This document shows positions 24,000-35,449 of a DNA stretch of 64,000 nucleotides, piece after piece. The stretch's first letter is position 1. The number at the start of each line of letters is the position of its first letter. A model generated the notes under the pieces. That model saw nothing but the letters and a program-made list of their open reading frames with translations, made no database searches and had not been told where the DNA came from. A program made the position numbers and the translations under genes. Source of the stretch: Archegozetes longisetosus (lineage: Eukaryota; Arthropoda; Arachnida; Sarcoptiformes; Trhypochthoniidae); NCBI GenBank assembly GCA_018873245.2, contig JAEMBT020000009.1:7891288-7955287 (forward strand), in the 5' to 3' direction.

Positions 24000-24240
24000 C
24001 ATGCTTATAGGTGACAAAAACATTTCTAATTAATTTAGATTCCAACTAAGGAAAAAGGTTTTTGCAGTAATTATATTTAATAAGAATATGATTACCAATA
24101 ATAAAATCAAAAATTTTTTGTTCAATGATCAAGACATGTATGCGTTATATTTTGTACATTATATTGGCAAAGATTTGTTTTCCATGAACATCTAATAATC
24201 TAGATGTCTTTCTTTCTTTAAAATGAATTGATAATAAATT
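24000..24240. repeat. Relative of the centre of the 9220-9912 foldback element
   Basis: This aligns with about 9470-9730: AAACATRCTTATAGGTGA, AATTATATTTAATAAGAATATGATTA, CATGTATGYGTTATATTTTGTACA and TAATCTAGA(T/G)GTCT. The CAATTCAGC arrays are absent. It therefore either lost its ends or was interrupted by the large foldback element that abuts it at 23997. Confidence 0.55.
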
Positions 24241-24544
24241 AAACTGTTTAATTTAGCTCTCAAATGATAGCTTAAAATATTATCAAAATGTCAAAAGTAC
24301 TACAATTTATTGTTTCTATGACTTTGATTATAAACTAAATGGAAAAACATCAGACACCCAATCAAAATAATGAACCTAGTATCTAGTTATCAATTTATAC
24401 GTTGTTATAGACAGTGGCGCTATTGTCTCATAGTTTAGACTTGGTATCTAATTCTTTCCCGTTTAGAGTTTATGACCGAATAAATTCACAGCAAATTAAT
24501 ACTACCATTAGATACAGAACAAAAGCAAACTCTTTTCAAAAGTT

Positions 24545-25180
24545 AAAATATATATTTCTGTCAAATGTCTGAAGATGACATGAATTTTTCAATAAAAATG
24601 ACTCATTCTTGTTGCAGCAACAAATTATCAGTTGTAAACATTCGGATTCTCGTAAAGCTTAGGATTACAGAAAAATATAAGCACAATAATAAGGTTATAC
24701 GGGGTGATGCTGAGGGTCTGATCAGGGGGTCACGTTAAATAATACAAAATCAAAATAAATGTTAATATAGTCCTTATTTAAAACCTGGTTAATGTGAAAT
24801 ATTTTAAAATATCTAATTCGAGCAGTTGAAATTGAAAAAATTAATTTTGTCATTTGAAGAGGGCAGTTATCGAGCTAATGAGGCGACTGGTTTCACATTG
24901 TTGACCCACTGATTCATAAAATAACTTAGGTCATTTCCATATTCGACAACGTTTTAAATGAAGCTCATTCTGAATTTTTATCATTCGTACTTTTTGCAGT
25001 AATCCCTGCTAAAACCTTTCTCACCACCCCATATATCTCTTTTAGTATTGCATTTATTTGCATGTAATCCTAAATTTCACAGAAATCCATAGAGTTGAAT
25101 GAGAGTAGGTGGTAATTTATTCATTTTATCAGACGGTAACCATTTTTGTGATAAAGTTTCGTAGTTTTCGCGTTACAGTC
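24545..25180. repeat. Upstream inverted-repeat block, copy 6
   Basis: Left arm about 24550-24740 (TGAAGATGACATGAATTTTTC.., GGTTATACGGGGTGATG) and right arm about 24980-25170 (AATCCCTGCTAAAACC.., GTAATCCTAAATTTCACAG). It has the same order and position relative to its gene as the other five blocks. It is the most diverged copy. Confidence 0.6.
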
Positions 25181-25256
25181 GAAAATCATATGCAATAAAA
25201 GGATAATGCGTTTGTTTCATTTCACAAGTCAATTAGGTGCTAAAAGTATAATAAAT

Positions 25257-25862
25257 ATGAATAGTCAGAGAAGTAGCAGTTTTTTGTACAAAAAATGGTC
25301 ATTATTCAGTGTCACACTTTTATTAATAATTGCTGCGATTGTCACCGCAAGCATAAATCCAAGCGATTACATCAACGATCTCGAGGTATTTATAAAATAA
25401 TTTACTTAATTTCTGTCCAATAAATAAATAACGACTACATTTGTCCTAAACCAGTGTGTGGATAAAAGTATGACAATCGCCTCAGTGATCATCACTATTT
25501 TATTCAACTTACTGGGACTGTTGGGCTCTTACAAAGAGCATTTCTGTATGACTATTGCTTATGCCATTTTTATGGCATTAGTTTCGTTGAGTAGCGTTCC
25601 GATAGCCGTCAAAACCCCGAGTTACTGGTATTCGACTGTTTTGTGTTTCGTAATAACCGGATTGGCCTTTGCTTTCGTCATAGAACTTTATATTCTCAGA
25701 AATCAAACGTTTGCCACTCCTGTGACTGCGAGTCCAGTGCAGCCTCAAACTGCTGTCCACATAGACCCCGATTATAGTGGTCATAAAAGTCAGTCGGCCG
25801 AAAGGCAGCCGCCGCCGCAGTCACCGCCCACTTATATAAGCGACACAAATCCATATAATTAG
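25257..25862 (+). CDS. Four-helix membrane protein with PPxY tail, copy 6
   Basis: Exons are 25257-25385 and 25455-25862, with a 69-bp GT-AG intron in phase 0, giving 178 residues. It starts MNSQRSSSFLYKKW at the family's conserved ATG; an in-frame ATG at 25206 would add 17 residues but is not conserved. The helices are in exon 1 (SLFSVTLLLIIAAIVTASI) and in exon 2 (ITILFNLLGLLGSY, IAYAIFMALVSLSSV, TVLCFVITGLAFAFVI). The tail is extended, with DPDYSGHK and PPPQSPPTY, so the PPxY signature is kept although the spacer changed. It is intact, and with copy 1 is among the least degraded members. Confidence 0.75.
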
Positions 25863-26614
25863 CCAAATGATCCATAAACGTACAAAAATTTATCTCGAAA
25901 TATACTATCATCTCCAAAAGTGTTAAAACATTCACCAAAAGTTAAGAGGAAGAGGTATAATTGAAATTAAACTTCAACTTTTAACATTAAAATGTTTTTA
26001 GAGTAATGATAGAATGCATTGATAAAATAGTATCTTGTGGTAGAGTTTTATAGCATTCTCTCAAAATGTTGACTATAATTACTCGCCAAATTTCAATTTT
26101 TATAGACTTTTAAGGTGATAGTATGACAGATAAAATGAAATATAGCATATTTAAAGCTAAAGCTTAAAAAATATAACTGCACTATTAATTAGAGATTATA
26201 AAGTTTTAGTTCTTGACAAAATTCAATCATTCATAAAAAAATAGAACTATTTATTGAATACAATACATACAGAGCTTGAATAACATATTTTTAATTGGTT
26301 TCAACTTGATTATTGATTAGCTTTGTTTGAATTTGTCTTTTATTATAAATATATTTTACCTGTAATTACAACATTACATTTATTAAACTTTTGCACATAT
26401 TTTAGATAATAGTTTTGTTAATTCTTACCATTCATATACACTGTTTGGTTTTGTCTACCGTACATTTTTGAGATAGTTTCGTATACAATTTACATCAGAC
26501 AAAATTTTAATCAACTAGAAAGTAGATATACACTAAACCCTTTCTTATCTGAACATTAATTTAGCAGTTCTGAAATTTATCACAATTAATCTATATTTCT
26601 CAATGAAATTTCTA

Positions 26615-26740
26615 CAGTATTATCTCGATATAGTGAATGCACTTATCTGGTAATAACACATACTATTAAACTAATAATTACTTTTTATAGTGAATATAAA
26701 TTGTTGACCGTCAGCGATTGACTATATCGAGGTCTTGCTG
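26615..26740. mobile_element. Pogo-type MITE
   Basis: The ends CAGTATTATCTCGATATAGT and, inverted, CAGCAAGACCTCGATATAGT are next to TA on both sides. It is non-coding, 126 bp, and of the same family as the insertions at 43570-43802 and 58681-58831. Confidence 0.8.
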
Positions 26741-27360
26741 TATATTGTTTTCAAAGAAAAATTTAAATGCATGTCGAAGCAAGACAAGTTTTATTGTAGT
26801 AAACATATAAAGTTGTTTAGTTGATCTTTCAATTTACTTATTCTTATTTGCATTTCGTATACAAGAACTGAAGATTTATTCATATTTTAAATACAATAAT
26901 AACACGAAATAATGTGATTCTAGTAAATGAAAGTTAATAATAAATTGAATTTAGTATAACAAAACTAAGACAAACTTGAAGCAAAACTCAGTAATGCATG
27001 TCATAATATAAACCCTGAAAATAATATATTGGTTAAGCATATAATATGGTCACGTATAAGGACATTGTCTAGCATTCCTACATTCCTTTTTCATTACTTC
27101 TAATTTACTTGAACTTTGTCAGGAAATACTATGAAATCATATATTTTACGTCTATACTATGCAAAGTATTTTACTAATATTCATACTTAATATTAATATG
27201 TTTTATAGTCGTTCAACTCTGAATAAAGTTAAGCTTACTGTTGGAAATTTTTAAATATTTTTATTAATTAAATATCAAATCATACTTTTCAAAAACAGTA
27301 AAATATTTCAAATTTCTCAGTCGTTATTTACATAAGAAACAAGTGAATGGACTTATGCTG
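26741..27360. other. Intergenic AT-rich DNA
   Basis: No gene, RNA or recognisable repeat is seen. This is probably the 3' region of the downstream glycine-rich gene. Confidence 0.4.
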
Positions 27361-27364
27361 CGAT

Positions 27365-27676
27365 TTATTTACCAACAAAAGGTATAACACCACCAATTGG
27401 TCCAAAACCTCCTGTTTGAACACCTTTTGGACCTAAACTGATGCTACGGCCGAATGCAAAACCTCCAGCTAAACCATTGCCTCCACCGTTTCCTACACCA
27501 AATCCAAGACCATTACCGAGTCCGCCGAAGTCTAATCCGAAATTTCCGATCGGGTTAGCCATCGATAATGCGAAAAGCGAATAGAAAGCACAGCTATATA
27601 CAAATATTCAAATTGATTAGATTAGATTAAGTTAGGTTATCCAAAAATATAACAGACATACTGTAATTTTCATCAT
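27365..27676 (-). CDS. Short secreted glycine-rich protein
   Basis: Two exons, 27654-27676 and 27365-27593, are separated by a 60-bp GT-AG intron. The product is 83 residues. Exon 1 supplies MMKITVC, and together with the start of exon 2 gives a signal peptide (MMKITVCLCAFYSLFALSMA). The mature part is glycine- and phenylalanine-rich (GLDFGGLGNGLGFG.., GFGPIGGVIPFVGK). A TATA box lies about 90 bp upstream of the ATG. The splice choice is inferred because it restores both a signal peptide and phase. A start at the internal MANP would lack a signal. The composition fits cuticle, silk or antimicrobial glycine-rich peptides; which one cannot be told. Confidence 0.65.
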
Positions 27677-27765
27677 TTTTGATGTCAGCAATATCACTAC
27701 TCAAGAATTGTGTGTCACCCGACAACTCAATTTTTTATGATTGAAAGTAACTGCTTTGTTAATTC

Positions 27766-27774
27766 TTTTATATA
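27766..27774 (-). promoter_or_regulatory. TATA box of the short glycine-rich gene
   Basis: The minus strand reads TATATAAAAG here, about 90 bp before the start codon, which leaves room for a 5' UTR of roughly 60 bp. Confidence 0.6.
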
Positions 27775-28834
27775 AGTTCCTTAGAAATCGGTGGCAATGA
27801 GTATCTTATCACATATATTGTTGGTTAAGGAGATTCGCATTGTTGGACTTATAAAGGTTACAATGAGTGTACATTTCCTTAAATGAAACTTTCCCTAAAT
27901 CAAATTTTTCTTATATCAATGTTAACTATAAAAACAAACAGTCTCATTAATTTGATTTCAAGTTTAATTAGACCAGTCTTTAATTTAATTACTATTATTA
28001 ATTATAGAATTTGAGTCTGAATTTTTCTAAGTTGCTAGTTAAGCTAAGCTAAATTACCTCGAACCACTGTCTATTTTTTGCTTAATTATCTATCATGTCA
28101 TTCCACTTCCGAATATTTTCAATTAAATTCACTCCTTATGCAAAATACTTATTAAAACACATACACTCTAAGCTATCTATAGTGAACCGATAGTTGTCAC
28201 TGAGATTCACTGTACTAAATATTAGCTTTAAATTTTAAAATCAAATTATTTGCTCTTTTATGGCAACTTTGGTAAAGTCAACAATATTTAAATTTAACCC
28301 TGAAATAATAATTCAGAAAATTCTTAAATAAATCTTAAATAATTTTCTACAAAATGCAGTGAGAATACTATTTATTTATGTGCTGTGAAGCGTTCACAAC
28401 ACATGGGTTTACTATAAACGAGTTAGAGTGTATCCAGTATGCATAAAATTTTTATGTATGCAGTCAAACTTCTGTATTATATTGTTTTAACAGATTTTAG
28501 TTGAGTTGAAATCCTTACCAAATTATATAATATAAGCACTTTGTCATTGAATTTGTGGAAAGGATTAGAAACATGTATAAACAAAAACTTATGTTAACCG
28601 AAAAATAAGCTTATGATAACTGAATTATGCAAACTGATAATTAGACTTAATAAAGTTAGTGATTGATATCAGACAAGAATTTCAATTAGAATAGTTTGAT
28701 AGAATGAGTGAGAGCTATCAAAATTTGAAGCTATCTAATTATTCTTTCAACTTAATTAACTGACAACTACTTCTAATTCTTAATCTATAACTAATCAAAG
28801 ATCTACTTTCGTCGTTCTTTTGATAACCTAGATA

Positions 28835-29290
28835 TTAAGACTAGTGAACCAATTCCAACAGTTTTGATGATAATCTGAGCTATGTTTGTGTTAGCCGTAG
28901 GGATTACCAATGCTGTGTGAACAGTAAGGCTTAGACCGAAGGAAGACAAAGTCATAGCTAGAGGTTTGAGAGAAAACAATTGTTTGCTACGATTATTGAT
29001 AACTATCATATCTGCGTCTATGAAAATCACTTTTTCATATTTGCCAACCAATTTAGCATTAATACAGTTTAATTTAGCGAATGATTCTTCAATCCAATCT
29101 TGATAGAGATCTCAGTCTTGATAGAGGTCTCAATTTTGATAGAGGTCTCTTTGACGTTTAGTTCCTAACTCGACACATCTGTGCCTAATGTAAGTAACAG
29201 TCCAGACATTATCGTAAAACTTATTCAGTAGTTTAACAGATCTAAAACTTATACAACTAAATATATCAACAGACAACATGAGCTAGTTTT
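28835..29290 (-). pseudogene. Decayed copy of the P13-type GT8 glycosyltransferase
   Basis: The minus strand matches exon 1 of the gene at 34278-35443: KFYDNVWTVTYIRHRC, KRQRDLYQ, DWIEESFAKLNCIN and VGKYEKVIFIDADM are all legible. A stretch coding for RDLYQDW is tandemly repeated (29100-29155), which adds stops. The segment after FSLKPLAMT is frameshifted. The splice donor after GSLVL is lost (TTAATATC in place of TTAGTGAG) and no second exon follows. It is a host gene duplicate, dead. Confidence 0.75.
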
Positions 29291-29299
29291 TGTTGAACA

Positions 29300-32160
29300 A
29301 CTAGTCGAACTGCGAGCTATATCTCCATTCTTCAAACAGGTTCCAAATAAGACAAATGTCTATTGATTGTTAGAACACATCTTCTTTCAGTACTATTGAT
29401 ATCTCCAACAAACTATTCATTCGCTAGTATTGATTAGCTTCAAGTAATTATGAAGTAAGAGAACTAATAGTGCTTGCAAAGAAATATCTTTTTTTCGTCT
29501 TCACTAACCTCATTCGGAAAGAGATCTGATTAAAGATCTACATCAGAATAGATTTTTACTTCTACTTAGATATTAATCATTCTTATGTCTTCTGATCTCT
29601 ACTAAACTTCTGGTGCTCTTTGTCAAACAATTTTCGATTAATTACTCCTGATTTAAGAAAGTTTTTGGATAATTTTTTGAATAATCTTTTGAGTAATTTT
29701 CTGAGACACTTTGCAATATATCAAAAAATGAGTGGATGAGTCCTTTAGCCAAGCACCTTTCAGGCTAAATCAAAGTCTAAAACTTATAACCATATTATTT
29801 AGATATGTTATTATAATAGATAGGTTTACGTCTCTGTGAGAGTAAAATATTGCTATGCGTCAGACTTGGTTAGTTTAGGCTAGATTAGATTAGGTTTGGC
29901 GTGTTGAACACTAGCTATAACCAGAAGAAAGCTGTCTGACTTGTCTTTACCTTATCAATGCTCTATTGATATTTATGAGTTTAAAGTCCATTCCAATAAC
30001 TCTATCGACTGCATGTGTATTACATCTTCTAAACCTAATTTTACTCACCTTTTTGCCATATGGATTGTTTTAGACTCATTTTAACTTATTTTTGTAGTTA
30101 CCTTTACTAGTGATTTATACGATTCAATACCAATCTCTTGAGAAATTGTTCTGCTTCTTAGTATTTCTTTAACCATTTATTTCTTATCACTCACCAGTTC
30201 TCATCAGTTTCGTATTATTCTGTTTTTTAGACTCTTTAATATTCATTTGTATTCTTATCTTTCATTCGATGCATTAGTTCTCTTATATATCAACTTCTTC
30301 TGCAATTCTTCTAAATATATCTTCAATTTCTCTTTATCTCTCCAGAAAATTATTTACTTTATACATACTTTATGAATAAATTCAACAATTTCGTATTATT
30401 CTTTACCAGTTTTTTGATTCTGTATTTCAGTTCTCTACTCCAACTGGGATCAAAATCATTTTGCCATCTCTTACAGCACTCAATGCTTTCACCAATAGTT
30501 TGAAGATTATCTTCATTAGTTTTACGTCCACATAAATCACCCAAAAGCCATAAATGTTTATTTAACTCTTCTAAGAACTGGTTTGCGATTTATCCATATT
30601 GTTCATTACTTCTAAACAGAATACTCTCTTCTCTAATCTTCTTTGAAATCATCTCTCATTTATTGATCAATCGATGCCTTCTTCGATTGATCATCACTTC
30701 AATATCTGTTATTCTTTAAGTGTTTTGTTTGTCTAGTTATCTTTCAATAATGTTTTGCTTTTATTGTGTGTAATGATGTTATAATTTGTGTTGGTTTGCG
30801 GTAGTATTAGATAGTATGATATGTTTTAAGACAGCTTCAAGTTCATATTACACCATATGAAACAGTTTATGTGTGTGTGTGTGTGTGTGAGATTGCAATA
30901 CATTAAAGTTCATATTTAAAAGCACTAAAAGGTTTAGTAATAACCTATAAGTTAATTATATAACTTTATGAATAAAAATTCACTTAAATGTTAGAACCTT
31001 TTGATATTACACTATATTATAGTACATTTTATACCCTCTTTCACAAACGCTTTCATATGGTATCACATTTTTAGAAATATTTCTCATTATGTATTATTTG
31101 GAAATCATTTTTGTTAAAATCTTTATATATTTATTTTATAGTTAGTAATTGATTTATTCTTATTAGTATAGTTTCAATAAATTTGTTGTATATTGTGCTC
31201 AGTAAACAAATCAAATTAAACAATCATTTGATTGAATGAACACGTCTTTAATATGATAATCAAATTTGACTTAAACGTCAAACTCTGGCAACAAATCATT
31301 GCCTTTGTAACAATTAGTTTGCTAGAGGTGTTAAATGCCATTATGTCTTCAATTAATAGTTCAGTATTACATGTTTGACCGCACTCACAGATAAGATCTC
31401 GAGTTACCTTCAACTAACACATTATCACTTCTGTAGTCTTAAGCACCTATTAATAAGTGATCACTTCTTTCCTATCTCTTTTATCTGCAATTTTTTTACC
31501 AATACTTATCTTCTTCTTCGATCAGTTCTTGTTTATGATTAGGTCAGTATTGGTGTAATTGTTGTGAACAAAGCATGGTGATTAATTTGATCACTTCTAT
31601 TGCCATTTACTACTTGCAGTCTGAGTCATATTTGATTACTTTTATTGGCATAAGAATTGATATGAATTTATCTTGATTAGCATAATGTTTTAGATGTTTT
31701 TTTTAACAAATTATGGATTTAATCTGATTGAAGGTCGTACTTTCGAAAGTTACTTTCGTAGTTCATAAATAGACATTTTTGTAACTTTGACGTAAACTGA
31801 GTTTTCAGTTATTCGCTTGTATGAGAATTTAACTTAAAACGTTAATTCAATTTAATATATGTTTTGTCAATTATTATATTTAATTGACTGAAACTGAAAT
31901 CCGTTGACTCAACATTTAATCATAAGTAATTAGAACTTAACAAAAGTCGACATGTTAACTTTCTTATTAAACTAAATCCTTATTTAGTCTAATATTTAAT
32001 GCAGTAAATACTTCTCAAACTTAACTCAAAGTAAAAACTACAGTAACACTTACCACTTGTATAAAATCTTAAGAACAAATTTTCAAAATCAAACTTTTAA
32101 TAACTACTACTGTTTAGGACTTCTCCAATGAATTTCATATAAATGGAATAAAATACATAA
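29300..32160. other. Intergenic region with low-complexity DNA
   Basis: No convincing gene is seen. A short (TG)n run lies at about 30871-30889. An open stretch at 30359-30600 on the minus strand (LNKHLWLLGDLCGRKTNED..) has protein-like composition but no recognised domain, no signal and no clear exon partner. Confidence 0.4.
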
Positions 32161-32181
32161 AACGTAACATTTCAAATCTAT

Positions 32182-33009
32182 TTAATATCCGTCATCGTCA
32201 GCATAGCCGCCTAATCCATGTCCACCGTGTCCTTTGCCAATACCTCCATAGCTATCATCACCAAAGCCCTCGTGACTGCCACCGTATCCCTTGCCAAGAC
32301 CTCCAAAGCCATGACCGCCATAACCATGGCCTAATCCGTGACCGCCGTAACCTTTACTCAACCCGTGACCACCGAAGCCTTCACCTAAACCGTGACCGCC
32401 GTAGCCTTTACCTAAACCGTGACCACCGAAGCCTTTACCCACACCGTGACCACCGAAGCCTTCACCTAAACCGTGACCACCAAAGCCTTTACCCACACCG
32501 TGACCACCGAAGCCTTCACCTAAACCGTGACCACCATAACCACCTTTGCCAAGACCACCGAAGCCTTGGCCCAATCCATGTCCATAACCAGCACCACCTA
32601 ATCCTTTACCATGTCCTCCATATCCTCCAAGCTTCTTGCCGTGTCCACCAAGACCTAGCTTTTCGAGACCAAGTCCTTCAAGTCCTAATCCTTTACCACC
32701 GAATCCTTTTAACTTTCCAAGTCCTCCAAATCCTGCAACATCGCCAATAGAACCTATTCCTCCGTGTCCTTTACCGCCTAATCCTTTCAATTTTCCAAGT
32801 CCTCCGAGACCTCCAATAGAATCATGTCCTCCATCAAGCTTACCACTGAACTTTTTCAAATTCTTGAGTCCGCCACCATGTCCACCACCAAACCCATGAC
32901 CCCCTCCATAACCTTCTCCGTAATCGTCTCCATGGCCTCCGTAATATTGAGCGTTACAAACGACCACAAATAAACTGATACTCAATATCAAACTTAATAA
33001 AGTATTCAT
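32182..33009 (-). CDS. Secreted glycine/histidine-rich repeat protein
   Basis: A single exon of 275 residues. The start is the ATG at 33009, which begins a clear signal peptide (MNTLLSLILSISLFVVVCNA, then QYYGG). The open frame runs further upstream without another ATG. The mature protein is dominated by glycine. An N-terminal third has GLGKLKG(L/F)GGKG units. A central to C-terminal part is built of nine-residue units GGHGLGEGF / GGHGVGKGF in pairs (54-bp higher-order repeat, about 32310-32550). Acidic and basic units alternate. A TATA box lies about 125 bp upstream. It is likely an extracellular structural, cuticular or secreted glue-like protein; no specific family is recognised. Confidence 0.85.
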   Translation of the reverse strand: MNTLLSLILSISLFVVVCNAQYYGGHGDDYGEGYGGGHGFGGGHGGGLKNLKKFSGKLDGGHDSIGGLGGLGKLKGLGGKGHGGIGSIGDVAGFGGLGKLKGFGGKGLGLEGLGLEKLGLGGHGKKLGGYGGHGKGLGGAGYGHGLGQGFGGLGKGGYGGHGLGEGFGGHGVGKGFGGHGLGEGFGGHGVGKGFGGHGLGKGYGGHGLGEGFGGHGLSKGYGGHGLGHGYGGHGFGGLGKGYGGSHEGFGDDSYGGIGKGHGGHGLGGYADDDGY

Positions 33010-33133
33010 TTTATAAACTTTTGGACTGAAAGTTTTATTTTTTAACAATATTACAAAACTAATGAATGAATTCAGCTGACTGATGGACAACAGATATGAA
33101 AGGTAAATGAGAAAATTGAATGGTCTCGACTCG

Positions 33134-33141
33134 CTTTTATA
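33134..33141 (-). promoter_or_regulatory. TATA box of the glycine/histidine-rich gene
   Basis: TATAAAAG on the minus strand, about 125 bp 5' of the start codon. Confidence 0.6.
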
Positions 33142-33149
33142 TTGAATAT

Positions 33150-34270
33150 AATTCGTTAGAACTAATAACTCATATTTGACAAGAGTCTTGCGTCAAATTA
33201 TTCATAAAGCATTGTTTTGCCATGATTTAGTTTTGACCAATAATTTTGTCAGAAAAACCCATAACCATACAAAAAATTGTGGAAATGAATCAAACACAAT
33301 GTAAATATGATAATTAGTACCATTTATATGTATATAGTTTGCTCTGGCTTTTTTTCTTTCATCTCAATCTAATCAGTTCTTTAATTTAATTAACTTTTCA
33401 CTTCACTAACTATTATAGTTTTCAATTCATGCTTCAATCAATTTATCAATCAATCAATTTCCAATTAATTTAAATTCTCACTAACTTCTATTTAAACACT
33501 TATTTCTTAATAACGATTTCAGAAATCTTTAGTCATTGATAGTTTTGCGTGAGCTGTCAAGCGTCAGTTTTCAGAACCTAACTGTAATAGTAATGAAGTG
33601 ATCGCTGAGAAATACATCAGTTATTCAGTCGCTTTTAGAGTCAATTATAACGGAAACACTTCTGTTGACGCACTTTAGTTCAAGGAAAGTATTATTCAAT
33701 TCTCACTAATTCTATATCTCTATTGAAAAGTTTTCTACTTATTATTCACCTAAATATGTTAATGAATTTTATTATACAATAAGTTGTCTTTCTGTCGATA
33801 AACTCATATCTTTTTCCTTTGAGTTACCTCATTTCAAGATCATTTATGATTATGAATTTATTTTATAGTATTATGTGATTCTTAATATCTTTATGTAAAC
33901 CTTGAAATTTGTTTTGAACTTTTCCTTTATAAGTAACATGCACAAAAGTCATATTGATTTCTTTCTCCTATCTTAGCTTAAACTTAATTCGAAACTCAAT
34001 CAAAAGTCAATAGATTTAATTAATAGAAAAAGTAGTACCAATAGTGATTCGTAAAAGTTTGTTAAGCAATAACACGAGATAAATTTTTAAAACTATTTTA
34101 TTAGAATATAAAAAACATGAAAATCAAACTTTCTATTTGGTATTAACTTTAAGTTAAACCTAATTATTTGCAAACAAAATTCAAAGAAATTATTATAAAT
34201 ATATAAAACTCAATATTAAACAAACAAACAAAAATAGAAAATAGATCAATAAAAAAAGCAAATAAGAATA
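33150..34270. other. Intergenic region
   Basis: No gene is seen. It is AT-rich, and holds the 5' flank of the glycine-rich gene and the 3' flank of the GT8 gene. Confidence 0.4.
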
Positions 34271-34277
34271 TAATAAA

Positions 34278-35443
34278 TCAGAATTGAAGTTGAAAATATT
34301 TTCTAGTAGCATCATCACTAGCAATAATCTCATCAGCAAAATTCCACCAAGGGACAGTATCATCCCATTGATTATCACGACTGGAATACCACGGCTTTTC
34401 ATCTCCATAATAATGAATTATTTTTGGTTCTATATCTTCATCACTACTGTTTGATCTCAACCAATTCCATTTTCCAACGTACCAGTTGTAGCATTGATGA
34501 ATGTGCGTAAATGATTGCTGTAGAGAACAATATGTACTACAAATTAACTGCTCGTCGAATCCGCTGAAACACTCTGATGAACCGAAAATGTATTTGTGGT
34601 TTAATAGTCTCAACATTTGGTTGAAGACCTGTTGATCAGGCTTTACCTTCAAAGTAGATTGAACATTAATTGTTTTGGTAAATATTCTGATAATTGTTCA
34701 GTTAATTAAGAGTTTAATTCTTCATCTTATCAATAGTTTAATTCTTCATCTTATCAATAGTCTAGCTCAACTTTTCAAAGCTATCTTCATACAACTGAAA
34801 CGCTTGGAGACAATGATCTGAAACTTAATCAATTAGCTAATAATCTAACTCTCGAGTGATTGATTGCTATCTATTTTAGTCATGCAAATCAAACCTCAAT
34901 ACTCACTAAGACTAGTGAACCGACACCAAGAAAAGAATGAAAGCCTTTCTCGACCAGTTGTGAAGATAACCTAAAGCCATGTTTGAGTTCTCCGTAAGGA
35001 TTATTAATGCCATGTGGACAGTAAGGCTTAGCCCACGGAATAGAGAAAGTCATAGCCGGAGGTTCTAACGAAAACAATTCTTTATCACAGTTATTCATCA
35101 CCATCATATCTGCATCTATGAAAATCACTTTTTCATATTTGCCAAACAGCTTTCCATTAATACAATTCCATTTTGTGAATGATTCTTCTATCCAATTCTC
35201 ATAGAGATCTCTTTGACGCTTAGTTCTAAACTCAACGCATCTGTGCCTAATGTAAGGAACAGTCCAGACGTTATCGTAAAACTTTTTCAATACTTTTACA
35301 GCTCTAATATCTATATCATCCGTAACCATACATATTAACGGATAGATTGTTCCACTTTTTCTTAGACTATGGGCTAATACAAGAGCTCCAGCAACGTATT
35401 TATCATTTTTCATAACAAGTGTCACATAAGCGCACGAACACAT
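34278..35443 (-). CDS. P13-type family 8 glycosyltransferase (glycogenin-like)
   Basis: Exons are 34907-35443 and 34278-34646, with a 260-bp GT-AG intron in phase 0, giving 301 residues, the usual size for this group. The order of motifs is that of GT8/P13 proteins: CAYVTLVMKNDKYVAGA at the N-terminus, TKRQRDLYENWIEESFTKWN at about 74-93, the metal-binding DAD at 110-112 within KVIFIDADM, LFSLEPPAMTFS after it, FDEQL at about 209-213, and IIHYYGDEKPW from about 255. GT8 enzymes transfer a sugar from a UDP-sugar using Mn2+. No signal peptide is seen, so it is probably cytosolic. The P13 type is also known from large insect DNA viruses, but the spliced gene here is a host gene. A dead relative lies 5 kb away. 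Confidence 0.88.
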
Positions 35444-35449
35444 TCTTAA

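Noticed and set aside
30359-30600. Minus-strand open stretch LNKHLWLLGDLCGRKTNED..
   Set aside because: Its composition looks protein-like, but it has no recognised domain, no start context and no partner exon. It could be a gene fragment and was not called.
32636-32899. Plus-strand proline-rich open frame
   Set aside because: Complement of the glycine codons of the Gly/His-rich gene; a shadow frame.
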